From Rhizoctonia solani (taxonomy: Eukaryota; Basidiomycota; Agaricomycetes; Cantharellales; Ceratobasidiaceae): a DNA stretch of 64,000 nucleotides. Below are positions 1-12,190 of the stretch, one piece after another. Location of the stretch: positions 1,860,001-1,924,000 of the forward strand of contig NC_057383.1 in the NCBI RefSeq assembly GCF_016906535.1, written 5' to 3'. The notes below the pieces were generated by a model. It worked only from the letters and a program-made list of their open reading frames with translations, was not told where the DNA came from and ran no database searches. Positions within the stretch are counted from its first letter, which is position 1; the number at the start of each line of letters is the position of its first letter. The position numbers and the translations under genes are program-made.

Positions 1-2
1 GG

Positions 3-325
3 GCAACATTGCTCGCCAAGGCGCTTGAGGGAAAGAACGTAAAGGATCTCTTGTCGAACGTTGGTGGTGCGTGACCATACTTACGAGTTTACATAACGCT
101 AATGGCGCCTATTTGCTAACTCAGGCGGAGGAGCACCTGCTGCTGGTGCCGCTGCCCCCGCGGCTGCTGCTGCAGGAGGTGCTGCCCCCGCAGAAGCAGC
201 GAAAGAGGAGAAGAAAGAGGAGGAGAAGGAGGAGTCAGACGATGACATGGTACGCATACTTCACTAAGAAATTGCAATAGATAGCTCATATAGCACGCTT
301 CTAGGGTTTCGGTCTCTTCGATTGA
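3..325 (+). CDS. RPP1: 60S acidic ribosomal protein P1, 3' part
   Basis: Partial gene cut by the window start; exons 3-66, 125-249 and 305-325. P1 pairs with P2 on P0 to form the ribosomal stalk that recruits elongation factors. The first exon ends in a segment ending LLSNVGG, typical of P1. The second encodes an Ala/Gly/Pro hinge followed by a Glu/Lys-rich stretch and SDDDM. The last exon supplies GFGLFD and the stop, giving the hallmark acidic C-terminus shared by P-proteins. Both introns are about 55-58 nt with GT-AG borders. P1 rather than P2 is preferred because of the residues before the hinge. Confidence 0.93.
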
Positions 326-1754
326 TCTACTCACTTATCTCCCGCCCTCACTGTGTCTTTGGCCGCCTTCCATTGTATTGTCAAGCATTCCAAAATTTAT
401 CACGTTATTGGTGAACTTCAATCCGAGTACATTTAAACATTTTGCTATGTTATCGGATGGGTCCAATATACACACCAAGCAAGCAGTGGCTTTAAGGATG
501 TTGATTGACTCAGTAGTCAACTTTTCAGGCTGAAGGTATGATCTACAGTCTAGGCAAACTATAGCGCACGGCCATCATCTACGCCCCAACTTGAAACACG
601 CCTTAAATATCGACTAGACCAACCCTGGATACCTATCCGGGCTTTCGCGAGGACCGAGTTCTTTGTCCATTATCCGAATTCGGAGCTTATTTCGCCGTCG
701 GTCTGTCAACTCTGATTCATAAGTGAGATCATACAAGGAATTAATCAATGTAATTCAGCTCGCTGTGCTTCTGGGTTTCAAGCGCTGTTGCCAATGTCAA
801 GTTTGGTAATCGGAATTTGAGCAAATTTTGACACACTCTATACAATACGCACATTCCAGTAGACCTATTGGGGCTGAATACCCTCTCACACTTTGAGAGT
901 ATCTCAGAATTCGTCATTGGGATCCCGCGGGCTTGGTCATTTTGGAAACGGGTTTTGCCAGATAACCAATCAAATTTTGGAATCGGTACGAAATTGATGG
1001 AGACCGATTGTCCTGTTAAGACAGGAATACAAATTTGTCCTTTGAGAGGTAGCAATCGAAGCACGATATCGCACTTTATCCTTTATCCCCTCGCTGGAGC
1101 AGACCCCGATTGCGTTCAGCCCTGTGGCACTGGCCCACTGGGGGAAACCCCACCATGCCTCTATTCATACACACCCACTCAAAAATGCGTCGATCTTCTG
1201 TGCCACATGCTTGCTCTCTAGTGGCCAAGCACACATGCTTTTGACGGCCGCCTTGCTGCCGGCTATATCGCAGCCCAGATCGTATTCAGGATTAATTATG
1301 GTAGGTAACGAGGGCGCTTGTGATTAGCTATGCATGAATAGCATGCCCCTTCACACACACGCGAAGAATATTAGACGTAGAACACGTTCCTAGTAGCCCT
1401 GAACCAAGAGGATTATGAGATCATGGTTTTCTTTGTTTATCATAGAGTTGGCATGCGATTTGTTTCCGCCCTAGTAGGTCCGGACGGCCTAGGGAACGAT
1501 GGAGCCCGGGGGTCGGGGCGTAACCTAATGCACACTTAAACAAGATAATCTCGAAGTCGCTAAATACGAGCACCCGAATATCCGAGCAAGTATTCAGATC
1601 AAGAGCTAAGTGGATAGCCGAAGGTTATGATTGAATGGAATTACATGAGCGGCAAAACCTGTAGGCACAGATGAAGGAGAGTTGACTGTTAGGAAGCGCT
1701 CTGTGTGTGTCGTAAGAAGAGCCAGCTTTCCTTCCCGGGTGTGGGCTGACTCAG
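326..1754. other. intergenic, no recognisable gene
   Basis: About 1.4 kb between the P1 and TAD2 gene ends, which point toward each other. Short open frames occur on both strands around 740-1330, but they overlap one another, have no family resemblance and no splice-supported extension. Nothing repetitive was recognised. Confidence 0.5.
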
Positions 1755-2560
1755 TTATTTCATTGATGCTGGGTCCGATATCGATGTTTTGAGCACCCGC
1801 CTAGCCTTTGTTTTGGGAACCGGAGCTAGGACAAAGTGGGATGTGAGCGCACACCATAAGTTGCAACTGGGGGCTAACCATTTGAGTTTTCTGTCATATA
1901 GAATCTCCGAAGAATCATAATGCATTCCTCCCGCAGATATCCAAATGATGCTGGGTAGGATGGGTGGGCAGCACTTGGGCTAATGATAGAAGCGCATGAA
2001 ACCGATTGCAACGAGGACAAACTTAAATGCTTACCGCTCGTTTACATCCAAAACACTTCCACATCCCCCGAAGCGCTCATTTGCGGCGCCAAAATAAGTC
2101 GCACGAAGTCCAAGCTGGCGCAATGCACTTGCACACATGATGCAAGGTTCAACGGTGACATATAAGTCCGTTTGAGAAAGGGGATGCCGAGGGATCGGCG
2201 TTGGTGTCAGCGCAGGAGAGGCAAATATTTCATCGATAGCTTCTAATTCAGCATGTCGAGTTGCCTTGAGGCAACGGTGGTCAGAATCCACGACCCAGCG
2301 GGACACGGGTCGATCTGGCCTACGTTTCTGAGTTCGTTGGTTCGGTTTCGCGCGCGCGCTATGATTCGTCCATCACGAACAAAAACGCAGCCGACTGGTA
2401 CTTCGCGGGCCTCCATTGCTTCCTCAGCCTACTTATCGTAGTATCTTTTTTATCATACATGAAACTCGCCAAGCAGAGTCTCTCTTACCATGGCCAGCGC
2501 CTCTTTCATCCATTCCAAGTGAACTGGGTCCTGTTTGTCCGGCGAAACATATTCGTACAT
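1755..2560 (-). CDS. TAD2: tRNA-specific adenosine deaminase subunit TAD2
   Basis: Catalytic subunit of the eukaryotic A34-to-inosine tRNA deaminase (TAD2/TAD3 heterodimer). Exons on the minus strand: 2489-2560, 2324-2428, 2035-2264, 1879-1979 and 1755-1825. The four introns are 53-60 nt and the frame is kept throughout, giving 192 aa. Visible motifs are the zinc/catalytic HAE (in [10 protein letters not shown], about residues 62-65), the PCIMC pair of zinc cysteines, and the [13 protein letters not shown] segment typical of TAD2. The C-terminal RREE-like motif is [13 protein letters not shown], followed by NAPVPK. The start ATG at 2560 gives a family-like N-terminus leading to an [13 protein letters not shown] motif. 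The protein looks complete. Confidence 0.93.
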
Positions 2561-2880
2561 AGCGTTGTTCCAAGTCGGAAGGTTTGTTAAACGCTCAGCT
2601 GCCTTGAGCTAATCGGTTTGTTTAAATTATACTGATATGATCGTTGACGAAAAGTACAAACCACGCACGTGATTTATCAAATTGCACATGTATGCATATG
2701 GAAGGTACCTGTATCTTCGACATACCATTCGCTTGCTGCACAATTTTATCTCCTGAAAGTCTTATTGACATCGAGTTTCAACAAAAAGTACGTATACACT
2801 GGAAAAAAATACAATTCATCGGCCTCAAAGAACACACGCTTCAAGCCTTCGACACCGTTAAAGCGGACCAACTAGCGGAG

Positions 2881-5015
2881 TTATGCTGCGTTTTTGCCGG
2901 TGCTATGATGTAGAATATCGCCCAGCTTGTTACTAAATTCTTCCTGCTGGATTTCTGGTTTAACGTCTTCATCATACGTGCTGACTTGGTGTACATCTCC
3001 GATAGGTGACTCCCGATCGATCTTTTGAGCCTCTGATACCCCAAAGATACGGTCCATGTCTTCAAGTGTTTTACCCTTCGTCTCGGGTACAAAGAAGTAT
3101 GCCCATATACCAAAGACAATCATCAACGAGGCAAAGAAGAAGTATGTACCTTGGTGCAACGATTAATCAGAATGACCAATAACGTATCAGGGACATACCG
3201 TATCCGAGACTCGTGATCATGTAAGGGGTAGTACGTGATACGATAAACGACCAGAGCCATTGGTCCGCGGTTGTTAGTGCGACACAAAGCATCCGAATTC
3301 GAATAGGGAAGATCTCAGAACAATATACCCAGGTGATTCCTTGACTGCGGTTGAGTGGCATGCGATCTAATAACTCAGAGCAGAGCACATACCTTGCCAA
3401 GTCATGCAGTAAATAAGGCCATACAGATACACATAACATGGCGAGATATCCCCACCCATTGCGAGTAAATTGACCAGCAGCCGCTTTTGTGGCAGGGTCT
3501 ACGACGAATACGTATCCCCCAATGTACCACATCGGAAGAGAGCCAATAAGTCCGCCAAACTATACATTATGACTTGTCAATAATAAGCTTGCTTACTCAC
3601 AATTAAGCCCTTACGACGGCCAATTCTCTCTACTAACCATACAGAGAATATGATCATACCCAGTGTCTTGGCGACTCCATAAAATCCAGTAGCGAATAGT
3701 TTCGTGGAAGTACCGGTTAAACCTAGCGTCTCGAAAATACGTGGCGAATAGTATGTGATTATCTGACTCGTTCAGCAAGCAATGAGCTACTTGATACTCC
3801 GCATAGAGGTAGAGCTTACATTAACTCCAGTCATATTCTGGCACATCATTAGGGTAAGCCCGATTGCTACACGATTCCTTGTACCCTTATGAAAAAGCTC
3901 TTTGAAGCTACTCCACCAGGAACTTCCCGCCTCGCCAACCAATAGACGCTCGTTCTCAATTTGTTCACGAATACCTGTCAAATGCATGATCGGAAAGCAA
4001 GGACCACGCAAATCAAATAGCTTACCTTGCAATTCCTCCTCAACGTAGTTAGAATCTAGCGGAAGTTGCCGTAAATATTGCAGGTTTTTTCTAGCCTTAT
4101 CCCAGTTATCTTTTTTGGCTAACCACCTGGGGCTTTCCGGTGCGAGAGCTGCGCCGAGAAGCAAAAACAACCCAGGCAACATCTGAATCGCGAGCGGAAT
4201 GACCCATTGCGTCTTGGTATCACTACTGACGGTGCGATCCATGATATAATTGATCCAAAAGCCAACCATGCTGCCTCCTTGAGATAGAATCTCGAATATT
4301 CCAACCAAGCGGCCGCGGATCGAAGGTGGTGATACCTCCGCAATATAGACGGGAATAATGAGTGACGCAGAACCTAAGCGGGTGATTAATCAGTGCTGCC
4401 TATAGCTATGTGTCAAACAATCACCAATGCCAAGTCCAGCTATACCTCTACCGGCATAAATCATGCCAAGATGACCGTTGGCTGCAGTCATCAAAACCGC
4501 CCGACCATGAAGACAGCGCCAGCAGCAAGCATTCCTTTGACTCGACCATATTTTTCTACTAGCGGAAAGGTCAAGAGAGACCCGAAGAACGTCCCTGCCT
4601 ATTTGAGTTTTAGATCTTCCATTTCGTATAAGTCAACTTGTTGCCTACTTGGAAAGTCGACACAATATTGCCACTGAGCGTATCGCGCTCATGTTGAGAG
4701 GTCCGGTCAAGACCAAAGTCACGTCGGAAGGACGGGAGCGCCAGAGTACCCCCGATCACGCCCGTGTCGTAACCCACTATTTAACGGGATGTAAATCAAT
4801 CAGACAGTACGTGATGGTCAAATGATAAAAGTCGGTATTACTTGCGGCTGCCCCCATACTGACTGAAATTGAAAGAAGATGCACACGCCAGTTGCGAACC
4901 TGGGGTGGGTCAGGGTGGCTCGCATCATGGAAGATGGGCTACGTGGCAGTTGAGCGTCAATATTAATATTAATGGTGTCAATGTATAAAACTGGGACAAG
5001 GAGTCGACCGACCAT
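2881..5015 (-). CDS. MFS sugar/quinate-type transporter
   Basis: Multi-exon gene for a 12-TM sugar porter (SP) family permease of the plasma membrane. Translated exons show, in order: RNWRVHLLSI before TM1; MGYDTGVIGG; GRVKG after TM2; a RGRLVG loop motif; the central PESPRWLAKK motif; a TM7 segment with MCQNMTGVN; ERIGRRKG; and a C-terminal VPETKGKTLEDMD motif. The polar tail ends at a stop at 2881. The first exon probably starts at 5015 (short N-terminus before a DPPQVRNW segment) and the frame is restored across at least seven short introns. The MGYD context resembles quinate/galacturonate/lactose-type fungal permeases; the substrate cannot be read from sequence. No frameshift or stop was seen inside the inferred exons. 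Confidence 0.85.
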
Positions 5016-5687
5016 TTCGAAACGTTAGAAAACTTGAGAAAGAAAGTTTCTGAGCTGTTGTAAAGAAGCAAGATCGACAAGAGATCGACAAAACGTGGGG
5101 CTCCTCAACCGTGCCGTACACGCTTTACATACTGCTACGCTATTTGAACCAGGTCTGGGGAATCACGGCCGGAAGAAGGACGCCAGGCAGAAGGTCGAAC
5201 CCACCATGCCAAGACACTATCAGGGCCCAAGAACCATTAGTTGAGTTGCCAGAAAGTAGGTAAGCCATGTGTAGTTGGCATGCCAGCCTTAAAGAGGTCA
5301 GAATCGTTTTGGAACGAGTCAAACTTGATCAGGTGAATATACTACTTTGCAATTCGGTTTTTACGGGATTCCTTTCAGAGTAAATAGTCCGGTATAATAC
5401 GAATATGTACTTCGCACAAACACAAATAAACAGACCTACTTCATAGTTTTTACCAGGTAACCCGCTCATCGGGTATACAAGGATATATCACCTACAATAA
5501 CGCCAGATTCTTCCCATAGAATATTCCAGAAGAACCAAGCTACGGACTTAACAAGCAGATGCAGATATTACAGAACTAAATTTACAAATGCTCTTCCCAC
5601 TTGTGAGGTACTGCGGCGGGCTAGACACGGCGTCTGTGTAGATCACGTGGTTGACATCACGAGCAGACGGGTTGCCTAAGATCACGG

Positions 5688-5816
5688 TACTCTGCAAAAT
5701 CCGCCGGAGCTCGTGGTCCCGAAATGCTTAAAAGCATTAAAACGAGACACGCATGGTAGTATTTTATGCTTCTTGAGCATTTCGGGTTCACGAGCTCCGG
5801 CGGATTTTGCAGAGTA
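5688..5816. repeat. 41-bp inverted repeat (hairpin/MITE-like)
   Basis: Arms 5688-5728 and 5776-5816 are reverse complements with two mismatches in 41 bp and a 47-bp spacer. A transcript would fold into a strong hairpin. The right arm continues into a longer segment that matches, inverted, the region near 6150-6245, suggesting remnants of a small TIR element. No target duplication was identified. Confidence 0.7.
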
Positions 5817-6246
5817 GGTGTCTTATGGTCGCCCGACCAACGAGTCGTACTCGTGTCTCGGGGGCACTGGCTCACACCCATCACCGCTTCGCGGCGCGGG
5901 CGTCCCTCCAAACCACCAGTTTGGCTCTTTCACAATTCCACGGTCCTCGTATGTGCACACGCTGTCATTACTACATAGACATTATATATGCATATATTTA
6001 CATGCTACACACTCATACGATACGCGTAAGCAGAGGAGCCTTGACGCAGTTAGGGCAACTATAAGACAGACAGTACTAGTATGCATCGTGGGGTTGACGG
6101 TAGAAAGTCAATCAGCCTTGAGGTTTTGGTCATGGTTTGTCAATCTGAGCCGCGAAGCGACAACAGGTGTGAGCCGGGGCCCCTCCCGCACGGCTACGAC
6201 TCGCGCGTGGGGTGGCCAGGAGACGCCATCTGCGAACTGAGAGGGA
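5806..6246. repeat. degenerate long inverted repeat (possible MITE)
   Basis: The segment from about 5806 to 5897 reappears inverted at about 6150-6246. Shared runs include GCCGCGAAGCG, GGTGTGAGCC and TACGACTCG, with mismatches and small gaps between. The pattern fits old terminal inverted repeats of a non-autonomous DNA element of about 440 bp. The arms are GC-rich compared with the AT-rich middle. No transposase is present. Confidence 0.5.
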
Positions 6247-6396
6247 AGGCGGGTGAAGGTTTTGGTAGTAATCAGTTCTGATGAGTTAAATTTCGGACTG
6301 AGAAAATATGTACAAATCATGCATTTATTTTTAGACTGTCCTTGATAGAACTAACACAAGATCAGGCATCTCGCTACTGTACAACCCAGGCTTAAT

Positions 6397-9094
6397 CTAT
6401 GACCATTTGAACCATCCGCTGATTGTCTCTGACCAGCTCTTTTCTTCTGGTTTGGGTTTCCAACTCATGTTTATTGCCCTTCTAAACGGCGTTTCGTCCA
6501 GACCGGATACAGTGACAGATTTACACTCGCCTTCTTCCAATATTGGCCAGTGACCTACTTTCCAATTATCCCATATCGCAGCGGGTTTGTATGGTTCTTT
6601 TTCCTTTGCTTCGTCCGGGTGCTCAAGGTGTGCATATACGGAAGCATGTAAACGAATATTGCTCCTGGGATCCGCGAGATGGATAATCCTGGGAGCGCCA
6701 TTGTTTGGTCTGTCAACATGGTATCCATAGTCATCAATAACCAGAGCCTGGGAAATGATGGCACGCATACCTCCAGGTAGTTTCTGGCTGTTCACCTGCC
6801 TTGGTGATTTGAGAGAGTTTTGGAACGGGCACCTTGTCAAGCATACGCCACCCAAATCCCTTCCAGCCACCAGAGTCGTACATTAGGGATGGGGCTTGGG
6901 CAATATCACGTGCATCGAGCCTGTCGATTTCCTTCTGAATATCAGTTTTACTGGCGCCTGGTGGCCTTTTTTCAAGAATTTGATGTTTGCGGTAGTGCCG
7001 CATCATTTTAGGGTCGAAAAAGATGTGTACCCCTGGCTCGAGACATTGACGTATCATCCAACGCAGCGAGATGTTGCTTAACCGAGCTTTGGGTTTCTGT
7101 GGAGGGCCATCGAGAGGAATAAACTTTTCGGTGGGTCCCGCACCGCCTCCGACATCGCAGTGGCCACCCTTGAACCAAACTTCAACTGCGCTTTGTTTGG
7201 AAGTCGTTGAATTTTGTTTAAAAGTTTCTGAATGGTCCCACAAGCTGGGGATGAAGTTACCCCGATTTTCGTCTAATGCAAGTGCTTGTCTGTGTGGATT
7301 ATGGCCTTAGCACCGCAACATACATAATGGAAATTCGTCAACTGACCTAAAATATTTTACGCTCGGGTTATGTTCGATATAAGGTAAGGTCTTCCTTGTG
7401 AAAGCGCCTATACGAAAGTCAGATGAACATGTAAAGGTTGACTAAACCAAAACCCACCAACGCTTCCGACAGTATCCCTAGTAACATCAGAGACGAATTG
7501 AAGCAAAGGATAATAATATTACACGAAGTCAAAACTTACCACACGCCCAAAAATGTTATGGTTACCGGAATACAGTATGTCCGCTTGAAAGCCCGTGGAT
7601 CAACATCTTTGGGAGAATCACTGTACTCGTCTGAAATCAAACGATTAGAGTCTAGTAATCATAATACCCTTGACAGTGACTCTAGCTATAACCATACGAA
7701 CCAGATGATTCAGCCTTCGCTTTAGTAGTACTTTTACTAGCATCCCCCGACTCAATATCTACCTCCGACTCTGAGTAAACTTGGTAGGCAAATGGGACTT
7801 GCTCTGCAAGGGTTACGTCAAACGAGTGAAACTGCCAACAGCCAAAGCCACATTCGACAGCTTACCTAGGTTATGTCTCGGGAGAAGCCCGACCTGTTAT
7901 TCCATTTGTCATTTGGGGTTTGAGATTACTTGCCTACTGATCACTCACTGAGTGAAGCATCCCAGCAAGGGCGCGTGCTGTGTATGCCCCTCGAGAAAAT
8001 CCAAAAATGCTGATCTGGTCTCCAGCTATGAAAGTTGAGACCGGCAATTGATGTTAGAAACTCAATATCAAACACGTACCTCTGTAAGTTTCCATCAGGT
8101 ACCGGTATCCGTCTATTACCTGTGCCAATGAATTACAGAGTTAATCATAGCTCGCACCACCGTCAGAAAGAACATTACATGCTGATATAAGTACCTGGAT
8201 ACTGGTTAAAATAGCCTTGGTAGTGATCTTTGGAAGTTATTACTTACCACGCAATACCCTCGTCAGCTCTGGCAGCAACTTTTTGGCCGACTCCAGTCAA
8301 GAACCCTGGCGCTGAATACGTGCCAACTCCTGCCTGAGCAATAGAGTCGAATTGGCCTCGATGCATTAGGACTAAACAAGAATATATACCTGATAGTAGA
8401 CCTTGAAACAGACGTTACGTTATGATACTAGTTTCACACTTGTTCTGGTTTGAGTTAAAACATACCATTTGTTGCTCCGGATTGTCCTTCTTCAAGAGTT
8501 CCACTAATTTGACAACGTTCGTATTCTTGAAATTATTCTTAGTATGAATGTTACTGGTAATTTTTTCATGCTTACCTGATTACTAAAATGATTTGATGTC
8601 CCATCGAAACATAGTATGATTGAACGCTACAACAATGATTAGACTATGTCGAACCCCTGAAACCTTGATTTTACCTTTGACTTTTCAGGTGTTTTTCCTA
8701 GCTTATTTCTAAACTCTCCATCCTGTTCATGATAATATTCGACGGGGCCCAGGTGGTCGTCCAAATTCAAAGCAAGAGTTGTTTCCTTCTCGAAAGTAGC
8801 ACCCTCCTCGAACGTAACAAACAAGTGCCTCTCGTGACATAGCTCATCAATGGTGACTTCCTTGACTCCAGCGGCGAGCTGAAACTCAGAACCACCCCAT
8901 TCCAATTTTTTGCTAGCAGCATTGAATCCGACACATTCGGACAAGTTGTATTCAGCATCCTCTGGATAATCAAAGACACAATCAGTGTTTTCAGGTGTTG
9001 CAATTGCACGGAGGATAACAGCGTCAGTGAGCTCTTTTCTTTCTACCAACTCAAGCGAATATAACTTCCAACTCTGTGGTGAATCAAGCAGCAT
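6397..9094 (-). CDS. DUF2235 (Tle1-like) alpha/beta hydrolase with CVNH-like N-terminus, copy A
   Basis: Multi-exon gene. DUF2235 is related to the bacterial type VI phospholipase Tle1, so a lipase/esterase role is likely; the substrate is unknown. The N-terminal exon (9094 down to about 8650) has two segments like cyanovirin-N repeats: NLSECVGF...KLEWGG and ALNLDDHLG. Next come RSIILCFDGTSN (the first DUF2235 motif, near 8590-8620), NTNVVKLVELLKKD, and the nucleophile elbow GFSRGAYTARA (near 7970-8010). Then follow EVWFKGGHCDVGGG (near 7140-7190), NISLRWM, and a C-terminal tail ending WFKWS at 6397. No C-terminal TM helix is seen, unlike copy B. Many short introns interrupt the middle (7250-8640), so exact exons there are uncertain. 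It is a mirror-image paralogue of the gene at 13157-16352. Confidence 0.8.
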
Positions 9095-10028
9095 TGAAAC
9101 AGGTATGACGAGTTAGTTGTAGGGCTATATCGAGGAAGGGAGGAAATGTGGGATGCTGCCCCCCCCCAGTCGTCTATCGGTCTTTATCGCTTGTGTGAGT
9201 GATGTTTAAGATCGTAATACATTCAAGGTCAGTGAACTAGCGCTGTGCGCACTGCCTACCCTTACCGGCCAATGAATTGAAATCGGAGCTATAAGGCTCC
9301 GGTTGGCACACTCTCGCCTCGTTGATGGGATGATCAATCGACCACATGAGCGCCTCCTAATTTAGCACAAGGGTGCCCCAGCATAGCCTTTGGAAGAACT
9401 AAAATACATAAGGCACTCAATAATCACCCTATAGCTCAGTTGGCGCCGATAGGACTTGGCATTCATAGTAGAACTTACAACTTTACAACACTTTTTCAGT
9501 CCTGAACAGAATTGTCTGGGATCTGTTATTAAGAGTGAACATTTCCGAGGTTAACCTTCAGGCACACTGGTATCGTAATAGCGCCATGAAGGTGGCAGTT
9601 TTGCAACCGCAAGGTCAGTACCCGCTCGGATATTGCTCATCGATCACGTTATATAATTTCACTTGTTCCGACGGCGCCCGTTGAAGAAGCGCCCGAAGCC
9701 ATAACGTGTCTGTTCGAATTGGCCAGATCAGGAACCTAATATCATTCCTATCAAGCAAATCGTCCTTGGAGAGCTCATCTTACGAAACATGTGCACAAAG
9801 GAAGTACTTATCCATGACAGAAATCAACACAGCTACAAGAATTACAGTATTGAGACACATCAGCGTATGGCCGGAACATTCTCGATCGCGCACACTCACC
9901 ACCGCTCGAGGCGAGACGTTTTAGACGCCCTTTATGCATCTGGGTGAATAAAGAAGCTACAGTGACCAGCCAGCTCATTTTCGACCCTATTTCTCATTGC
10001 ACTCGTTCCGTGCCTTCTTCAAAAGTCC
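9095..10028. other. intergenic
   Basis: Space between the divergently transcribed DUF2235 copy A and cytochrome c-like copy A, so it should hold both promoters. A short ATG frame at 9585 (MKVAVLQPQ, then a GT) cannot be joined to anything convincingly. A run of ten C residues lies near 9160-9170. Confidence 0.4.
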
Positions 10029-10479
10029 ATGCCAAGTTCCAGCGGTATTCCTCTTCAAAATTCCTAATATATCTTCTCCTAACGGGAAGGGTTATAGTAG
10101 ATCTACAGGCTGCTCAGCGGGGAAAGGAGCTTTTCATGCAAAGGTGTTCGGCCTGTCATGCCATTGAGTCGGGACAACAAAGTCCAGAACGCGCAGCACC
10201 TAATTTGCGTGGTAAGTTAATCTATCACACTAGTATACATACGCTAAGTTTGATACTTTAGCCATATACGGTAGTTCTATCAAAAGAATGACTATTAATG
10301 CCCAAACACAAGAAGTTCGGAGGGAAACTGTACATTGGGACGATAAAAAGCTTGATGATTATCTCAAAAATCCGAAAATGAACCAGGCAGGCAAGACTAT
10401 TGTGTTCGAGCCTGTCACTAAGGATCAAGACCGAGCTGACTTGATCGCTTACCTTAAGAGCGTGAAGGGGAAGAGCTAG
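10029..10479 (+). CDS. cytochrome c-like protein, copy A
   Basis: Three exons, 10029-10044, 10101-10211 and 10262-10479, give 114 aa with no visible signal peptide. The intron at 10045-10100 has a clear TCCTAAC branch site. The family is the small electron carrier of the mitochondrial intermembrane space. Family features are RGKELFMQRCSACH (CxxCH heme attachment), APNLRAIYG, a WDD-x5-YL-x-NPK helix and a C-terminal DRADLIAYLK. Odd: aligned without gaps to the normal C-terminal half, the position of the axial Met (usually GTKM) is Ile (GKTIVF). The nearest Met is seven residues earlier. It is therefore probably not the housekeeping cytochrome c. Its partner copy is at 11581-12190 in mirror orientation. 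Confidence 0.85.
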
Positions 10480-11580
10480 GTGCGGCTACATAATATGCAA
10501 AAAAAAAAAACCATTTGCACGCGCTGTAATTTGGACAAATAGTTTAGTATATGTGCAATGTATTTTGACGGACAGACAGCTATGTATATATGGTTCAGCT
10601 CGTTTCTAAGTAATTGTCGTTAATAAGAACGTACATGCCTGGGTATTGACAAAGAATATAACCCGCGACCTGCAGTTGTATACATAGTAGCCTCTGCAAA
10701 ACACACTGGAGATCGTCTATACATGGTATATGTTTTTCTTTAAGACGCAATTGTCAGCTCAAGATTGATGCTTTATACATGTGATACGGATATTTATGAG
10801 TACGTTACTAAGAACAAAGCAACCCATGTTTAAAAACAATGCCAGGTAAAGTAGGAAGGGATATGCGTAAAATTGCTGCCTAAGGAGCTGGCCACGTGCA
10901 CATGAAGTACTTAAATTTAAAATAAATTTGCACTCGCAATAGGAGGCAAGAGAATACGAGTTCTTACAACGTCAGTATCTTGGAGGGGTGACAGTAAATG
11001 CTCATTTAAGCTCTCGAGTTGATTGGTCGAATTTCCTCCTCCTCCTCCCAACTCTCTGGGGATCGGATTTTCACAACGGGGCGGCTCTTCGTCGGTTTAA
11101 GCCAGCAATCCACATATAACGCGCGATTTTTCACATCCTGAAAATCTACACTTTCACGCCCACAGCGGGGTAATGTTGATGAGGCGGTGCGATAAGGGAC
11201 ATGATGACCAGAAATCTCCATGATATGGTGCAAGACAATTGTTGCAATTCTGTGACGAGCGGGTTGGCCGAGAGGGTGGTAACGTAAGCGGAGGCGAGGT
11301 GGCGGGGTGTGGCCAGGGCTATGCATGACTGCGTTATGGGCCTTGGTTCGTAATGTAAAGATGAATTGACTTGAGCTTTCTTATTTGCCGTTCGCAGAAC
11401 GTTTTGCAAACTGCAGTAAATCAACGTCCACGCAACGATGCCCCCTTCTCACCTCCCACTCAAAGAAAGGTTTTTGCTCAAAGTAGGTCAGACGCCGAGC
11501 TACATAGAAGAGGATCGAAACAGAGTAGTTAAAACAGACTAGAGGCAATATGTACATCCAGCGATAAGACATATTTTGAG
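10480..11580. other. intergenic at the centre of the mirrored block
   Basis: Lies between the convergent 3' ends of the two cytochrome c-like genes and contains the symmetry point of the inverted duplication (about 11.1 kb). AT-rich near 10490-10960; an A10 run at 10500-10511 may be a poly(A)-related site after copy A. No gene is supported. Confidence 0.4.
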
Positions 11581-12190
11581 TTACTTCCCACGCATGCGAT
11601 CCCACCAGGATTTCGTCTTTGCCTCATTCGGTGCATTATTCGAAGAGCCGCCATACTCAATGAATTTTGCGATGTCGGTTATTTGAACATCGGTCAGGCG
11701 AACTCCCGAATAAAACAAAGGATTACAGCGACTCCCATTTGAAGCGGTATCGGAAGAACTTTGTAAGAATTTGACCATTCTCTCGTGGTCCCAATTCGCT
11801 GAGGATGCACTATGCTGACCCTCAGACGTAGAGGAATGCGTGTTACGAACACCAAAAAGCTCTATAACATTTCGAGTAAGTCTTGCAGTTTACGTTACGA
11901 GTATTTTTCATAAGATAAATTACCGCGTAGGTTTTTTAGAGGAAGTCCTTTCATCTCATTATCAGCTTCTTGCTCGTTTATGGTCAGACCAGCGGCCCTA
12001 GATGAAGGTGATGTGTTGTGGCATTGGGAGCAATAGGACATAAAAAGTTTATGGCCACGGGCACATTGATCAACTGAATAAGTATCTCAGTAAAGGCCGA
12101 ACGACAGTATTTTCGGTCAAAACACTTACTTGTTTGTTCCGAAGATATCTGTTCACAATGAATCCTTAATGGGATTGAAAATGATCTCAT
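11581..12190 (-). CDS. cytochrome c-like protein, copy B
   Basis: Exons 12130-12190, 11924-12073 and 11581-11861 give 163 aa. The second exon carries ARGHKLFMSYCSQCH with the CxxCH heme site. It then has a longer loop than usual and KNLRELFG in place of the usual PNLxGIFG. The third exon has NWDHERMVKFLQ and a C-terminal helix with TDIAKFIEYGG, then a basic WWDRMRGK end. The normal axial-Met position appears to be Cys (NGSRC in place of PGTKM), but a 5-residue length difference makes this alignment less sure than in copy A. It shares intron positions around the heme exon with copy A, which supports common descent. N-terminal targeting is unclear. Confidence 0.8.

Larger units (their letters stand above)
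5016..6396. other. intergenic region with inverted repeats
   Basis: About 1.4 kb between the transporter start and the end of the first DUF2235 gene. It holds no supported gene. It contains a 41-bp near-perfect inverted repeat and a looser larger one, listed separately. Confidence 0.5.

Noticed and set aside
741..1327. Overlapping open frames on both strands
   Set aside because: No family motif, no splice support, frames on opposite strands overlap; composition looks non-coding.
9431..9460. tRNA A-box-like TAGCTCAGTTGGC
   Set aside because: No matching B box or acceptor stem within 90 nt downstream, so no tRNA fold.
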